Shown piece by piece: positions 52,871-61,256 of a stretch of 64,000 bases of DNA (within the stretch, counting starts at the first letter, position 1; each line of letters starts with the position of its first letter). This stretch comes from Cytobacillus solani (lineage in GTDB: Bacteria; Bacillota; Bacilli; Bacillales; Cytobacillaceae), in assembly GCF_001420595.1 (NCBI RefSeq), contig NZ_LJIX01000006.1, positions 4,616,857 to 4,680,856 of the forward strand, in the 5' to 3' direction. A program made the position numbers and the translations under genes. Under the pieces are notes generated by a model. That model saw only the letters and a list, made by a program, of their open reading frames with translations. It searched no databases and was not told the DNA's origin.

Positions 52871-54184
52871 TTAAGCATTCATATCTGTAATATATGCTTC
52901 TTCATCTACAACGGTTTCTTCTTTTTCTGAAATTCGTTCAATATCTGCACCTAATGCAGCAAGCTTTTGATGGAAGTTGACATAGCCACGGTCTAAATGC
53001 TTTAATTCCGTCACACGAGTGACCCCGTCAGCTACTAATCCTGTTAGAATTAATGCAGCTGCAGCACGGAGATCCGTTGCGGCTACTTCCGCTCCTTGTA
53101 AGTTAGATGGACCATTCATAATTACGGAGCGTCCTTCGATTTTAACATCAGCATTCATACGGCGGAATTCTTCCACATGCATGAAACGATTTTCGAATAC
53201 TGTTTCTGTAATGACACTTGTGCCGTTTGCATGCAGTAATAATGCCATCATTTGGGATTGCATATCTGTTGGAAAGCCTGGATGAGGCATGGTTTTAATA
53301 TCGACTGCTTTTAACTTATCTGGTCCTAAAACACGGATACCTTCTGCTTCTTCGATAAAAATAACGCCCATTTCTTCCATCTTTGCAATTAAAGAAGTCG
53401 AATGTTCTGGAACTGCTCCTTGTACAAGCACATCTCCTCCAGTAATTGCAGCTGCAACCATAAAGGTTCCCGCTTCAATACGGTCAGGAATAATATTGTG
53501 GTCTGCACCAAATAATACATCGACACCTTCAATGCGAATTGTACCTGTTCCAGCACCTCTAACTTTTGCACCCATTTTATTCAGGAAGTTTGCAAGGTCA
53601 ACAATTTCTGGTTCCTTTGCAACATTTTCTAAAATAGTTGTTCCTTTTGCAAGAGTAGCAGCCATCATAATATTTTCAGTAGCTCCTACGCTTGGGAAAT
53701 CAAGATATATTTTCGCTCCGTGCAGGCGTCCACCAGCAGCCTCTGCTTCAATAAAGCCATTGCCGACCTTAACAGTCGCACCCATTGCTTCAAAGCCCTT
53801 TAAATGCTGATCAATCGGGCGAGAACCAATGGCACATCCGCCAGGTAATGCTACTCGTGCACGGCCATTACGCGCTAATAATGAGCCCATAACTAAAACG
53901 GAAGCACGCATTTTGCGTACATATTCAAAAGGCGCTTCAACACTTAACTCTCGGGATGCATTTACAGTAACGGTGTTATCTTTAAACGCAACTTCAGCGT
54001 TTAAATAGCGTAATACTTCATTAATCGTATATACATCGGAGAGTGTAGGTACATCACGAATTACGCTTTTCCCATCACTTGCTAATAGTGTTGCGGCGAT
54101 AACCGGTAAGACAGCATTCTTTGCTCCTTCTACTTTGACAGTACCGCTTAGCCTATTGCCGCCGCGGACGATGATTTTTTCCAA
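52871..54184 (-). CDS. murA: UDP-N-acetylglucosamine 1-carboxyvinyltransferase MurA
   Basis: A 437-residue enzyme that adds enolpyruvate to UDP-GlcNAc, the first committed step of peptidoglycan synthesis. The start [20 protein letters not shown], then [15 protein letters not shown], and the PEP-binding active-site Cys in [19 protein letters not shown] are diagnostic. [20 protein letters not shown] closes the fold. A 16-residue acidic tail ([17 protein letters not shown]) extends beyond the usual end. It corresponds to murAA by position between ywmB and spoIID. Confidence 0.96.
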   Translation of the reverse strand: MEKIIVRGGNRLSGTVKVEGAKNAVLPVIAATLLASDGKSVIRDVPTLSDVYTINEVLRYLNAEVAFKDNTVTVNASRELSVEAPFEYVRKMRASVLVMGSLLARNGRARVALPGGCAIGSRPIDQHLKGFEAMGATVKVGNGFIEAEAAGGRLHGAKIYLDFPSVGATENIMMAATLAKGTTILENVAKEPEIVDLANFLNKMGAKVRGAGTGTIRIEGVDVLFGADHNIIPDRIEAGTFMVAAAITGGDVLVQGAVPEHSTSLIAKMEEMGVIFIEEAEGIRVLGPDKLKAVDIKTMPHPGFPTDMQSQMMALLLHANGTSVITETVFENRFMHVEEFRRMNADVKIEGRSVIMNGPSNLQGAEVAATDLRAAAALILTGLVADGVTRVTELKHLDRGYVNFHQKLAALGADIERISEKEETVVDEEAYITDMNA

Positions 54185-54217
54185 AGTGTATTCCCCTCCG
54201 CGTCCATTTTCTCTATA

Positions 54218-54958
54218 TTAATATTCAATCGTTATAATAGGTGTGCCAACTACAATGGTAGTCTTTCCGCCCATTCCTTGATTTCGTATTCCTAGTTGTA
54301 CATTCATTTCTTTTTCGCCAGCTTCAACAGATTCTGAAAACATTGTCGAATAGGCTGAACTAGCAATAAAGGCATCTTCCTTTAATGCCTCGACTTCCTT
54401 TGCTTTTAAAACAGCTAATAAATGCTTTATTTCCAATGGCAAAGTCTTATCTATTTTATCATTGAATTCGCCTTTGATACAAGAGAAAGTTGTGGCATTT
54501 CCTCGAAATATGTCAGTTATTCTGTCGGTCATTCTTTTTGATAAGGATTCCTCTGCCTTTTGGTCCCACCCTTGTCCTTTCACCTCATAAATCACATACG
54601 TTTGAAAGTGGTCTTTTATGGGGGTAGATAGAATTTTTATTGTTTCTGTTTCACTTCCATGTTTTAAAACGGCAACAGCTTCAGAATGACCTTTGCTTGT
54701 TTGTACTGACCATTCCCAGTTAGGAAATTGCTGCTTCAGCTCTTTAGTATAATCCTTAATTTCCACCTTATCGAGCATTTCCATTTTTTCTCTCGCATGT
54801 AAAGACCATTCAGTGATTAAAATATTCTCGTCCTGTAAAACGGACGCTATTTTCAACAAGTCAAGCTCCCCAACTGCTACTGTCGTTTTATTCCCAAGAT
54901 TTACTAACATAAAACCAATAAGAACAACTATTGCTAAAATCTTTTTTGTTTTTTTCAA
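54218..54958 (-). CDS. ywmB: YwmB-family protein
   Basis: A 246-residue exported protein with a signal or anchor segment MKKTKKILAIVVLIGFMLVN. Its body matches the YwmB family (ITEWSLHAREKMEML, DHFQTYVIYEVKGQG, the IRNQGMGGKTTIVVGTPIIT end), labelled 'TATA-box binding' in databases because of its fold. The function is unknown. It lies 33 bp upstream of murA, the conserved order, and probably shares its transcript. Confidence 0.9.
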   Translation of the reverse strand: MKKTKKILAIVVLIGFMLVNLGNKTTVAVGELDLLKIASVLQDENILITEWSLHAREKMEMLDKVEIKDYTKELKQQFPNWEWSVQTSKGHSEAVAVLKHGSETETIKILSTPIKDHFQTYVIYEVKGQGWDQKAEESLSKRMTDRITDIFRGNATTFSCIKGEFNDKIDKTLPLEIKHLLAVLKAKEVEALKEDAFIASSAYSTMFSESVEAGEKEMNVQLGIRNQGMGGKTTIVVGTPIITIEY

Positions 54959-55299
54959 TGGTAACTCCTCCCCTTACTACAATTGTTACCAAGGAGAAGA
55001 GGAGCATACGTAGGAAAAGTCGTCACTTTTTGACAAAAGCGATTTAGGTTCACTGGGAAGGATTTTTCTTTACAGACCAGTCAACCATATACATTTTTCT
55101 TGATGAAAAAAACTGGTTTCGTTATTATATTCATCATTGAATAAATTGGGATTACTTCCTGATCATTCATCGTTGAAAATAAGCATAACAAATAGAATTG
55201 TACTTAATAATAGCCAAAATGAAAACATGTACGAAGGCCTATATTTATGGTATCGGGAGAAATCTGGCAAGCAAGTTGATTTCTCGATGGATTCTCTCC
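54959..55299. other. Gap between ywmB and ywzB
   Basis: This 341-bp AT-rich region contains a 61-codon plus-strand open frame (55137-55322) that starts at TTG without a ribosome site and overlaps ywzB. I see no convincing gene, terminator or repeat. Confidence 0.4.
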
Positions 55300-55545
55300 T
55301 TAATAGACGATTTGCAGAATAAGCGGAAGCTGTTGGGACCATAGGAGATAATCAAGGAAGAAATTGCTTACAGATGATCCAATCACAATTGATAATAATA
55401 TGTATAATACTCTTGCTTGGAATACGCGATTTGGCTTTAAAATTTGGTCAATGCGCAATGCCTGCAAAGCCCACCATGCAAGTGCAATAAATGCTAAATG
55501 GGATAGAATGCTAATTAATGCCTGCTGTCCAAAGCCAGAAATCAT
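55300..55545 (-). CDS. ywzB: YwzB-like membrane protein (DUF1146)
   Basis: An 81-residue protein with two spans (GQQALISILSHLAFIALAWW and RVLYILLSIVIGSSVSNFFL) joined by an ALRIDQILKPNRVFQAR loop, matching DUF1146/YwzB. I chose ATG 55545, five bases after GAAAGGAG; upstream codons in the frame lack a ribosome site. It sits between the nuo region and ywmB as in related genomes. The function is unknown. Confidence 0.88.
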   Translation of the reverse strand: MISGFGQQALISILSHLAFIALAWWALQALRIDQILKPNRVFQARVLYILLSIVIGSSVSNFFLDYLLWSQQLPLILQIVY

Positions 55546-55943
55546 AAAAACACTCCTTTCAAAATGAGTATGCTTGCAGCCAGCACCCCGTTTCCATATT
55601 AGCACATTTTACCGTTCAGCATTGAAATCCTGTCCCATGTATTAGGCGAATTCCATCATTGTATCGTTACAAAAATCCGATGTTTTTCATCCTTCATCTA
55701 CCGACAGGTTCAAATATGGAGGGATTTTTCAAGGTTCTATATTCACCAATGAAAATAACGCAAAAAAGAGATCGGAAAATGGCCAAATCTCTTTCATATT
55801 GTCTGATTTTTTGGTGTCCGTACATAAATTTCTTCCTGCACTTCATTCACTTTTTCCGCCTGTGTGTCATATTGAATTTCCAACCTGCATCCGTTTTTCA
55901 TGTATTGAAATGTATTTGACTTATCATTTTCGAAGTGTTACCC
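55546..55943. other. Intergenic region before tetR
   Basis: This 398-bp stretch has no supported gene. An open frame at 55659-55919 lacks a ribosome site. TTGACT at 55916-55921 is the probable -35 of the tetR promoter, with the operator directly downstream. Confidence 0.4.
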
Positions 55944-55970
55944 TTTATACATACCATTGGTATGTATAAA
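55944..55970. promoter_or_regulatory. Perfect 27-bp palindrome, TetR operator
   Basis: TTTATACATACCA (55944-55956), a central T (55957) and TGGTATGTATAAA (55958-55970) are exact inverted repeats. It lies ten bases before the tetR start and between the -35 TTGACT and the ribosome site, so bound repressor would block transcription. This is the normal arrangement of an autoregulated TetR gene. Confidence 0.85.
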
Positions 55971-55979
55971 GGAGGAAAC

Positions 55980-56618
55980 ATGGCTCGAAATAAATATCCT
56001 GAAAAAACCATTGAACAAATCCTTTCAATTTCGTATCGATTATTTTTAGAAAAGGGTTATGAACAAACAACAATTCAAGATATTATAAATGAATTGGGCA
56101 TGAGTAAAGGCGCTATTTATCATCACTTCAAATCAAAGGAAGACATCTTGCATGCAATTGGTGATAAGGGTTTCTATTATCCAAATTCAATTGAAAAATT
56201 CAAAAATCTTAACCATTTAAATGGATTGCAGAAACTAAAAAAGATCATCTGTACTGAATTTGAGAATCTTGAAAAGCAGCAGTTTGATAAAATGGCTATA
56301 TCTTTAACGGAAAACCCTAAATTCGTTAGTATCTTATTGAATGGTACGCTAAAACATGGTGTACCAATCTTACAAGAGCTAATCGAAGAAGGAAAAAAAG
56401 ATGGCTCAATTTCTATATCGGATAGCAAAAGTGCGAGTGAAGTTATCTTATTATTAAATAACGTTTGGCTAAGTCCAATGATAGGTCAAGGAAATGAAAC
56501 AGATTTAGAACGTAAAATTTTGTATTTAAAAGAACTTACTGAACTTATGGGTATTCCGTTTATAGACGAAGATGTTTTAAATGCAATGAATAATTATCTG
56601 AAAAACATATTTAAATAA
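55980..56618 (+). CDS. TetR/AcrR-family repressor
   Basis: A 212-residue regulator. The N-terminal TetR domain (residues about 5-50) is LFLEKGYEQTTIQDIINELG, MSKGAIYHHFKSKEDILHAI; the C-terminal ligand domain is all helical and unassigned. ATG 55980 follows AAAGGAGG. It sits directly downstream of a perfect operator and 95 bp upstream of an MFS transporter gene, the classic layout of a drug- or toxin-induced efflux pair. Confidence 0.92.
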   Translation: MARNKYPEKTIEQILSISYRLFLEKGYEQTTIQDIINELGMSKGAIYHHFKSKEDILHAIGDKGFYYPNSIEKFKNLNHLNGLQKLKKIICTEFENLEKQQFDKMAISLTENPKFVSILLNGTLKHGVPILQELIEEGKKDGSISISDSKSASEVILLLNNVWLSPMIGQGNETDLERKILYLKELTELMGIPFIDEDVLNAMNNYLKNIFK

Positions 56619-56621
56619 TGA

Positions 56622-56648
56622 GCTGCCTTTAAGAAGGCAGTATATTAT
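56622..56648 (+). terminator. Small hairpin after tetR
   Basis: CTGCCTT (56623-56629) pairs with AAGGCAG (56634-56640), four-base loop, followed by TATATTATTT. A weak terminator or attenuator between tetR and the transporter. Confidence 0.4.
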
Positions 56649-56655
56649 TTAATTT

Positions 56656-56676
56656 AAACATACCGTCGGTTGGTTT
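56656..56676. promoter_or_regulatory. Degenerate second TetR site before the MFS gene
   Basis: AAACATACC-GTC-GGTTGGTTT keeps one full half-site (ACATACC) of the tetR operator and a degenerate inverted partner. Its position 37 bp before the transporter start suggests control of the transporter too. Confidence 0.5.
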
Positions 56677-56712
56677 GTTATATTTGTTTTAATACGAAGG
56701 GAAGAAATTTTA

Positions 56713-57975
56713 ATGAAGGAAAGTACTCTATTTCAAAAAGATTTTACGCTATTGATTATTGGTCAAATTATTTCTTTATTCGGCAATTCTATTCTGCGTT
56801 TTTCTCTTTCACTGTATATTTTGGATGTGACTGGTTCAGCTGCAGCTTTTGGAAGTATCCTTGCGGTATCAATGATTCCTACAATCTTATTATCACCTTT
56901 TGGTGGCGTGCTAGCAGATCGGGTCAATCGCAGGAATATCATGATATGTTTGGATATTATCACTTCATTAGTGTGTATCTTGTTTCTTACACAATTAGGG
57001 AGCAACCAAATTGTCTACATAGTGGCAGGTGTGATGATTATTCTCTCCATTATTCAGTCTATGTATCAACCAGCTGTTCAATCAAGTATTCCTGTATTGG
57101 TAGATAGCAATCATTTGCTGCAAGCTAATGGAGTGGTTGTCCAAGTAAATGCCCTTGCTAATTTCTTAGGACCGATTTTAGGTGGAATGCTGTATGGATT
57201 TTTAGATTTAAAGGTAATCGTAATAGTTAGCGCAATTGCATTCTTTATTTCATCACTCTTAGAAGTATTTATACGTATCCCTTTTATTAAACAAGCATCG
57301 AATGGAAAAGTAATAAATACAGTAATTGTGGATTTAAAGTTGGCATTAACATTTATTAGTAAAGATAATCAAGTTTTATTTAAAATTTTACTAGTGGTTG
57401 CATCAATTAATTTGTTTTTCTCCTCAATGATTATGATCGGCTTGCCTTATATTATAAAAGTGCAGCTTGGTCTAAGTTCACAACTATACGGTTTTGCTGA
57501 AAGCTTCTTGGCAATCGGATCGATTGGAGCAGGCCTTTCTATTGGATTAGTAGGTAAAAAGTATAGCATTCATAATTCTCATGTTTTCATCATATTAGGA
57601 GGAGTCATGCTAATACCCATAGCAATTGTATCAGGTCTACAAATACAGCCAATGATTGCTTATATTGTTATTTGTATAAGTACTTTTTTATGCTTGGCAT
57701 CAGTAGGGATTTTCACCATTTTTGCACAAACATTTATCCAAACAGAGACACCAAATGAAATGCTAGGAAAAGTAAGCGCGGTTGTTGCAACAATCGTGAT
57801 GTGTTCTTATCCAATTGGTCAGTCCTTATATGGTGTGTTGTTTGATCGTTTTTCAGATCAAGTATTTGTCATTGTACTTTTTGCAATCCTTGTCGAGGTT
57901 CTTCTAGGTATTATGACAAAACGTTATCTTACTAAGTTACAAAGGAAACCTATGAGCGCAATGAACAAATATTAA
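56713..57975 (+). CDS. MFS transporter, probable drug efflux
   Basis: A 420-residue major-facilitator protein with about 12 spans. The N-terminus (FTLLIIGQIISLFGNSILRF) and the loop 2-3 motif A-like GVLADRVNRRNIMICLDIIT are typical of the MacB/Mef-like (MFS_3) exporter group. AAGGGAAG precedes the ATG. It is located beside a TetR repressor with matching operator half-sites, so it is probably induced by its substrate. The substrate cannot be deduced. Confidence 0.9.
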   Translation: MKESTLFQKDFTLLIIGQIISLFGNSILRFSLSLYILDVTGSAAAFGSILAVSMIPTILLSPFGGVLADRVNRRNIMICLDIITSLVCILFLTQLGSNQIVYIVAGVMIILSIIQSMYQPAVQSSIPVLVDSNHLLQANGVVVQVNALANFLGPILGGMLYGFLDLKVIVIVSAIAFFISSLLEVFIRIPFIKQASNGKVINTVIVDLKLALTFISKDNQVLFKILLVVASINLFFSSMIMIGLPYIIKVQLGLSSQLYGFAESFLAIGSIGAGLSIGLVGKKYSIHNSHVFIILGGVMLIPIAIVSGLQIQPMIAYIVICISTFLCLASVGIFTIFAQTFIQTETPNEMLGKVSAVVATIVMCSYPIGQSLYGVLFDRFSDQVFVIVLFAILVEVLLGIMTKRYLTKLQRKPMSAMNKY

Positions 57976-58010
57976 AATGCATTATTTCCGTCCTGCAGCC
58001 AGATTCATGC

Positions 58011-58056
58011 AAAAAGAGGGTGAAATCTATACGATTCCACCCTCTTCCACTTTTTA
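58011..58056 (+). terminator. Terminator of the MFS gene
   Basis: AAGAGGGTG and CACCCTCTT form a nine-base-pair stem with a 15-base loop, followed after CCAC by TTTTTATT. Confidence 0.75.
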
Positions 58057-58089
58057 TTATACCCCTTTGTTATAACCCTTTGTTCAGAT

Positions 58090-58211
58090 TATCTAGCTCC
58101 TGCACCTACCCCCTCGAGGTCCCAAGCCATTCCTCCAGAAAGGTAAAGAACACCTTTCCGTGAGGCTCGTCTTGTGCTTGTCGGGGGTGACCAAGGCGCT
58201 TCCGCTTTTCT
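58090..58211. repeat. Dispersed Bacillaceae repeat element, copy 2
   Basis: About 120 bp from TATCTAGCTCCTGCACCTAC to GACCAAGGCGCTTCCGCTTT, GC-richer than its surroundings, with an internal AGGT(A/G)AAG...CACCTTTCC stem. Same ends as the copy at 49.7 kb. It sits between the MFS terminator and the nuoN end. Confidence 0.8.
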
Positions 58212-58223
58212 GTTTAGCTTATT

Positions 58224-59741
58224 TTATTGAAAAAAATCGCTGAACTGATTGAAGTTCCCTTGCAAGAAATCAAGAGCAATGTTTGGTGCTACCCCGAACA
58301 GAATTGTTGCGAATACACAGACACCGATAACAACGCCTAGTCCTGCAGGAAGCTTAAATTTCACTTCATCATTGGCCGCTGGTCTAAAGAACATCTGGAC
58401 CATAACGCCAAAGTAGTAGAAATACGAGACAACCGTGGTCGCAATCATGATGGATACAAGCACATAGTGTGCTGGTTCAACAACGAGGGCACCCATGAAA
58501 ATGTTTAGTTTCCCGATAAAGCCGGCTGTTCCTGGAATCCCCGCTAATGACAGGATAAAAACGGCCATTGCAATCGCCAAAATCGGCGCTTTTCGATACA
58601 AACCGGCAAATTCTGCAATGTCCTCAGAACCTGTTTTCTGTGTGATCAGCTGGATAATCGCGAATGCACCCAAGTTCATAAACAAGTATGCCCCTAAATA
58701 GAACCACAGCGTATCAAACAAGAACGCAGACATGGAAGCTACAACTACAAGCAAGTAACCTGCTTGTGCAATACTAGAATAAGCAAATAATCGCTTAATG
58801 TTCTTCTGCCTTAATGCAACCACGTTCCCAATAATCATTGTTGCTGCTGCAAGGAAGGCGATATAATCCTGAACCTTGATAAGAAGCGGCATCGAACCCA
58901 GTCCTTCAGTCGGGATGTTATAGAAAATCACCATTAAAATACGGACGATCAAAATAAATCCTGCTGTTTTCGAAACAACACTCAAGAATGCCGTAACTGG
59001 TGTTGGTGCTCCCTGGTACACATCTGGTGCCCACATATGGAACGGTGCCGTTGCCACTTTAAAGGAAAGACCAACGAAAATCATAAAGAACGCAAGCCCT
59101 AAAAGATATATATGCTGTGAATCAGCTAATGTAATCACATGACGAGCCATATCAAGCAAGTTTGTCGTTCCAGTTAGGCCATAAACATAGCTCATTCCAA
59201 AAATCGTAATGGATGTAGAAATTCCGCCATTCACGACATATTTCATCGCGGACTCATTCGAGCCACTATGTTTCTTTCGAATCCCTGCAAGAATATAAGA
59301 AGAAATCGAGAGAAGCTCAAGCCCGATAAACAATGTAATTAAATCGCCACTAGAGGACATCATCATCGCACCAAGCAAGGCGGCTAGGAATAAGTAATAG
59401 AATTCTCCTCTATATTCATTTAGCCCTTCCTTTGGCTCATAGCTGATCGCAATCAGGAAGACTAACGCAGCTCCGATTAACAATAGCAGCTTAAACGCAA
59501 TCGCAAAAGAGTCCAAACGGAATGTATCATAGAGAATTGTTTCAGGGCCATTGCCCATTAGGCTAAGCAACGATATAAGCGCTCCGAGAATCCCAGCTAA
59601 GCCGAGCCAGCCAAGCAGCTTTCGATTCACGCTCTTTGCCATAAATAAATCTAATAATGAAAGTAACGTAATTACACCGAGGATGATGAACTCAGGTGTC
59701 ATGATGCTCCATTTAAATGATAGTAATGTTTCAAGATCCAT
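58224..59741 (-). CDS. nuoN: NADH-quinone oxidoreductase subunit N
   Basis: A 505-residue membrane subunit with about 14 spans of the antiporter-like proton_antipo_M family, one of three proton channels in the complex I arm. LLSISSYILAGIRKKHSGSN, then ESAMKYVVNGG, carries the conserved Lys and Glu, and FKVATAPFHMWAPDVYQGAP, then TPVTAFLSVVSK, is diagnostic. It is last in the nuo operon, six bp after nuoM. Confidence 0.95.
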   Translation of the reverse strand: MDLETLLSFKWSIMTPEFIILGVITLLSLLDLFMAKSVNRKLLGWLGLAGILGALISLLSLMGNGPETILYDTFRLDSFAIAFKLLLLIGAALVFLIAISYEPKEGLNEYRGEFYYLFLAALLGAMMMSSSGDLITLFIGLELLSISSYILAGIRKKHSGSNESAMKYVVNGGISTSITIFGMSYVYGLTGTTNLLDMARHVITLADSQHIYLLGLAFFMIFVGLSFKVATAPFHMWAPDVYQGAPTPVTAFLSVVSKTAGFILIVRILMVIFYNIPTEGLGSMPLLIKVQDYIAFLAAATMIIGNVVALRQKNIKRLFAYSSIAQAGYLLVVVASMSAFLFDTLWFYLGAYLFMNLGAFAIIQLITQKTGSEDIAEFAGLYRKAPILAIAMAVFILSLAGIPGTAGFIGKLNIFMGALVVEPAHYVLVSIMIATTVVSYFYYFGVMVQMFFRPAANDEVKFKLPAGLGVVIGVCVFATILFGVAPNIALDFLQGNFNQFSDFFQ

Positions 59742-59747
59742 CCTTCA

Positions 59748-61256
59748 TCACCCTCCAATCCCAAGCATGATAGTTTCAAGTGTAGATGTGAGCGGTTCAG
59801 TTAAAACACTTGGATATACGCCAATTAAGACAATAATCCCTAGTAGAACTAAAGCAGGAACCCATTCCGCTTTCCTGAGATCAGTAATTCCAGCAAACTC
59901 CCGGTGAGCCTTGCCATAAGTAATCCCAAGAACCGCACGCAGCAGATAGACAGCTGTTAGGATGATACCAAGCGCACCCACAGCAGCTAAAACCGGCATT
60001 TCCCTAAATAATCCCAGGAAAGCCATGAATTCACTCACAAAGCCTGACATTCCTGGCATACCTAGCGAAGCCATTGCCCCTGCAAGCAGGAAACCTGCCG
60101 TAATCGGCATTCCCTTTGCCAAGCCGCCAAGGTTAGGAATATTAGATGTTTGCAGACGCTCATAGAATACACCGACAAGGAAGAATAGTAGCGCAGCAAT
60201 TAATCCATGTGAAACTACTTGGAAAATCGCTCCTTGAATCCCTGCCTCATTTAAAGCGCCTAAACCAATTAAGACAATCCCCATATGGGAAATAGATGAA
60301 TAAGCAAGTACCATTTTGAAATCTGTTTGAACAAGTGCAAGGAATGCTCCGTAAAGCAGGTTGACTACACCAAGAACTGCGATTAATACGGCAAGATCCT
60401 GGAATTGTTCAGGGAAAATGCCCATACCGAAGCGAATAATCCCGTATGCACCAATTTTTAAGAGAATCCCTGCGTGAAGCATTACGACAGATGGAGATGC
60501 TTGAACGTGAACGCGTACCATCCAGCTATGCAGCGGGAAGATTGGCAGCTTAACTCCAAATGCAATCAGCATAGCAATTAGCAAGCCCATTTTTCCACCT
60601 TCTGACAAAACAAGGCTAGAGCTGTCAGCGGCAAGAATGGAAGTTAGCGCTTCTATATTCGATGTCCCTGTACGTGCAAACAGCACCATGATGACAATGA
60701 GCAGTACAGCCGAGCCTAACCCATTATAAATTAAGAAGCTAAATGCTGCTTTTTCCTTTTCAAAATAGCCCCACTTCCCAATAAGGAAGAACGTCGGAAT
60801 AAGTGTAATTTCGAAAAAGATAAAGAACAGAATTAAGTTTTCAGCAGCAAAAACGCCAAGCATTCCAACCTCTAAAAGAAGGAATAGCATAAAGTAGCCT
60901 TTCCATTCTTTCTTAATATACATGGAAGCAATCGCTGCTAGTGTAGACAGGATGGCTGTTAACACAAGCATAATCAGCGAGAATCCATCAACACCTAATT
61001 CATATTTAATAGAAAACAATTCGCCTAATCTATTTGGATTACCAAATTGAATCCAGTTGACCATTTCATCTAAACGCTCAAGTGAACTTCCTGATCGATA
61101 TTGGAAATATGCCATCAAGGACAGCACGAGCGCCGGAAGAGTTGCAAGGAACCCAACCGTTTTAATGACAGATTCCTTTGCTTTCGGAACAAATAATAAA
61201 GCGATTATACCGAGTAAAGGGGAGAAAACTAAGATGGATAAATAAGCAAAGTTCAT
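59748..61256 (-). CDS. nuoM: NADH-quinone oxidoreductase subunit M
   Basis: A 502-residue antiporter-like subunit of complex I. Conserved signatures are FFIFFEITLIPTFFLIGKWG (with the key Glu), VKLPIFPLHSWMVRVHVQAS and VLAYSSISHMGIVLIGLGAL. Its ATG overlaps the nuoL stop (ATGA), so translation is coupled. It probably carries one proton path of the membrane arm. Confidence 0.95.
   Translation of the reverse strand: MNFAYLSILVFSPLLGIIALLFVPKAKESVIKTVGFLATLPALVLSLMAYFQYRSGSSLERLDEMVNWIQFGNPNRLGELFSIKYELGVDGFSLIMLVLTAILSTLAAIASMYIKKEWKGYFMLFLLLEVGMLGVFAAENLILFFIFFEITLIPTFFLIGKWGYFEKEKAAFSFLIYNGLGSAVLLIVIMVLFARTGTSNIEALTSILAADSSSLVLSEGGKMGLLIAMLIAFGVKLPIFPLHSWMVRVHVQASPSVVMLHAGILLKIGAYGIIRFGMGIFPEQFQDLAVLIAVLGVVNLLYGAFLALVQTDFKMVLAYSSISHMGIVLIGLGALNEAGIQGAIFQVVSHGLIAALLFFLVGVFYERLQTSNIPNLGGLAKGMPITAGFLLAGAMASLGMPGMSGFVSEFMAFLGLFREMPVLAAVGALGIILTAVYLLRAVLGITYGKAHREFAGITDLRKAEWVPALVLLGIIVLIGVYPSVLTEPLTSTLETIMLGIGG

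Noticed and set aside
55137-55322. 61-codon plus-strand open frame
   Set aside because: TTG start without a ribosome site, and it overlaps the end of ywzB; composition is plausible but support is too thin.
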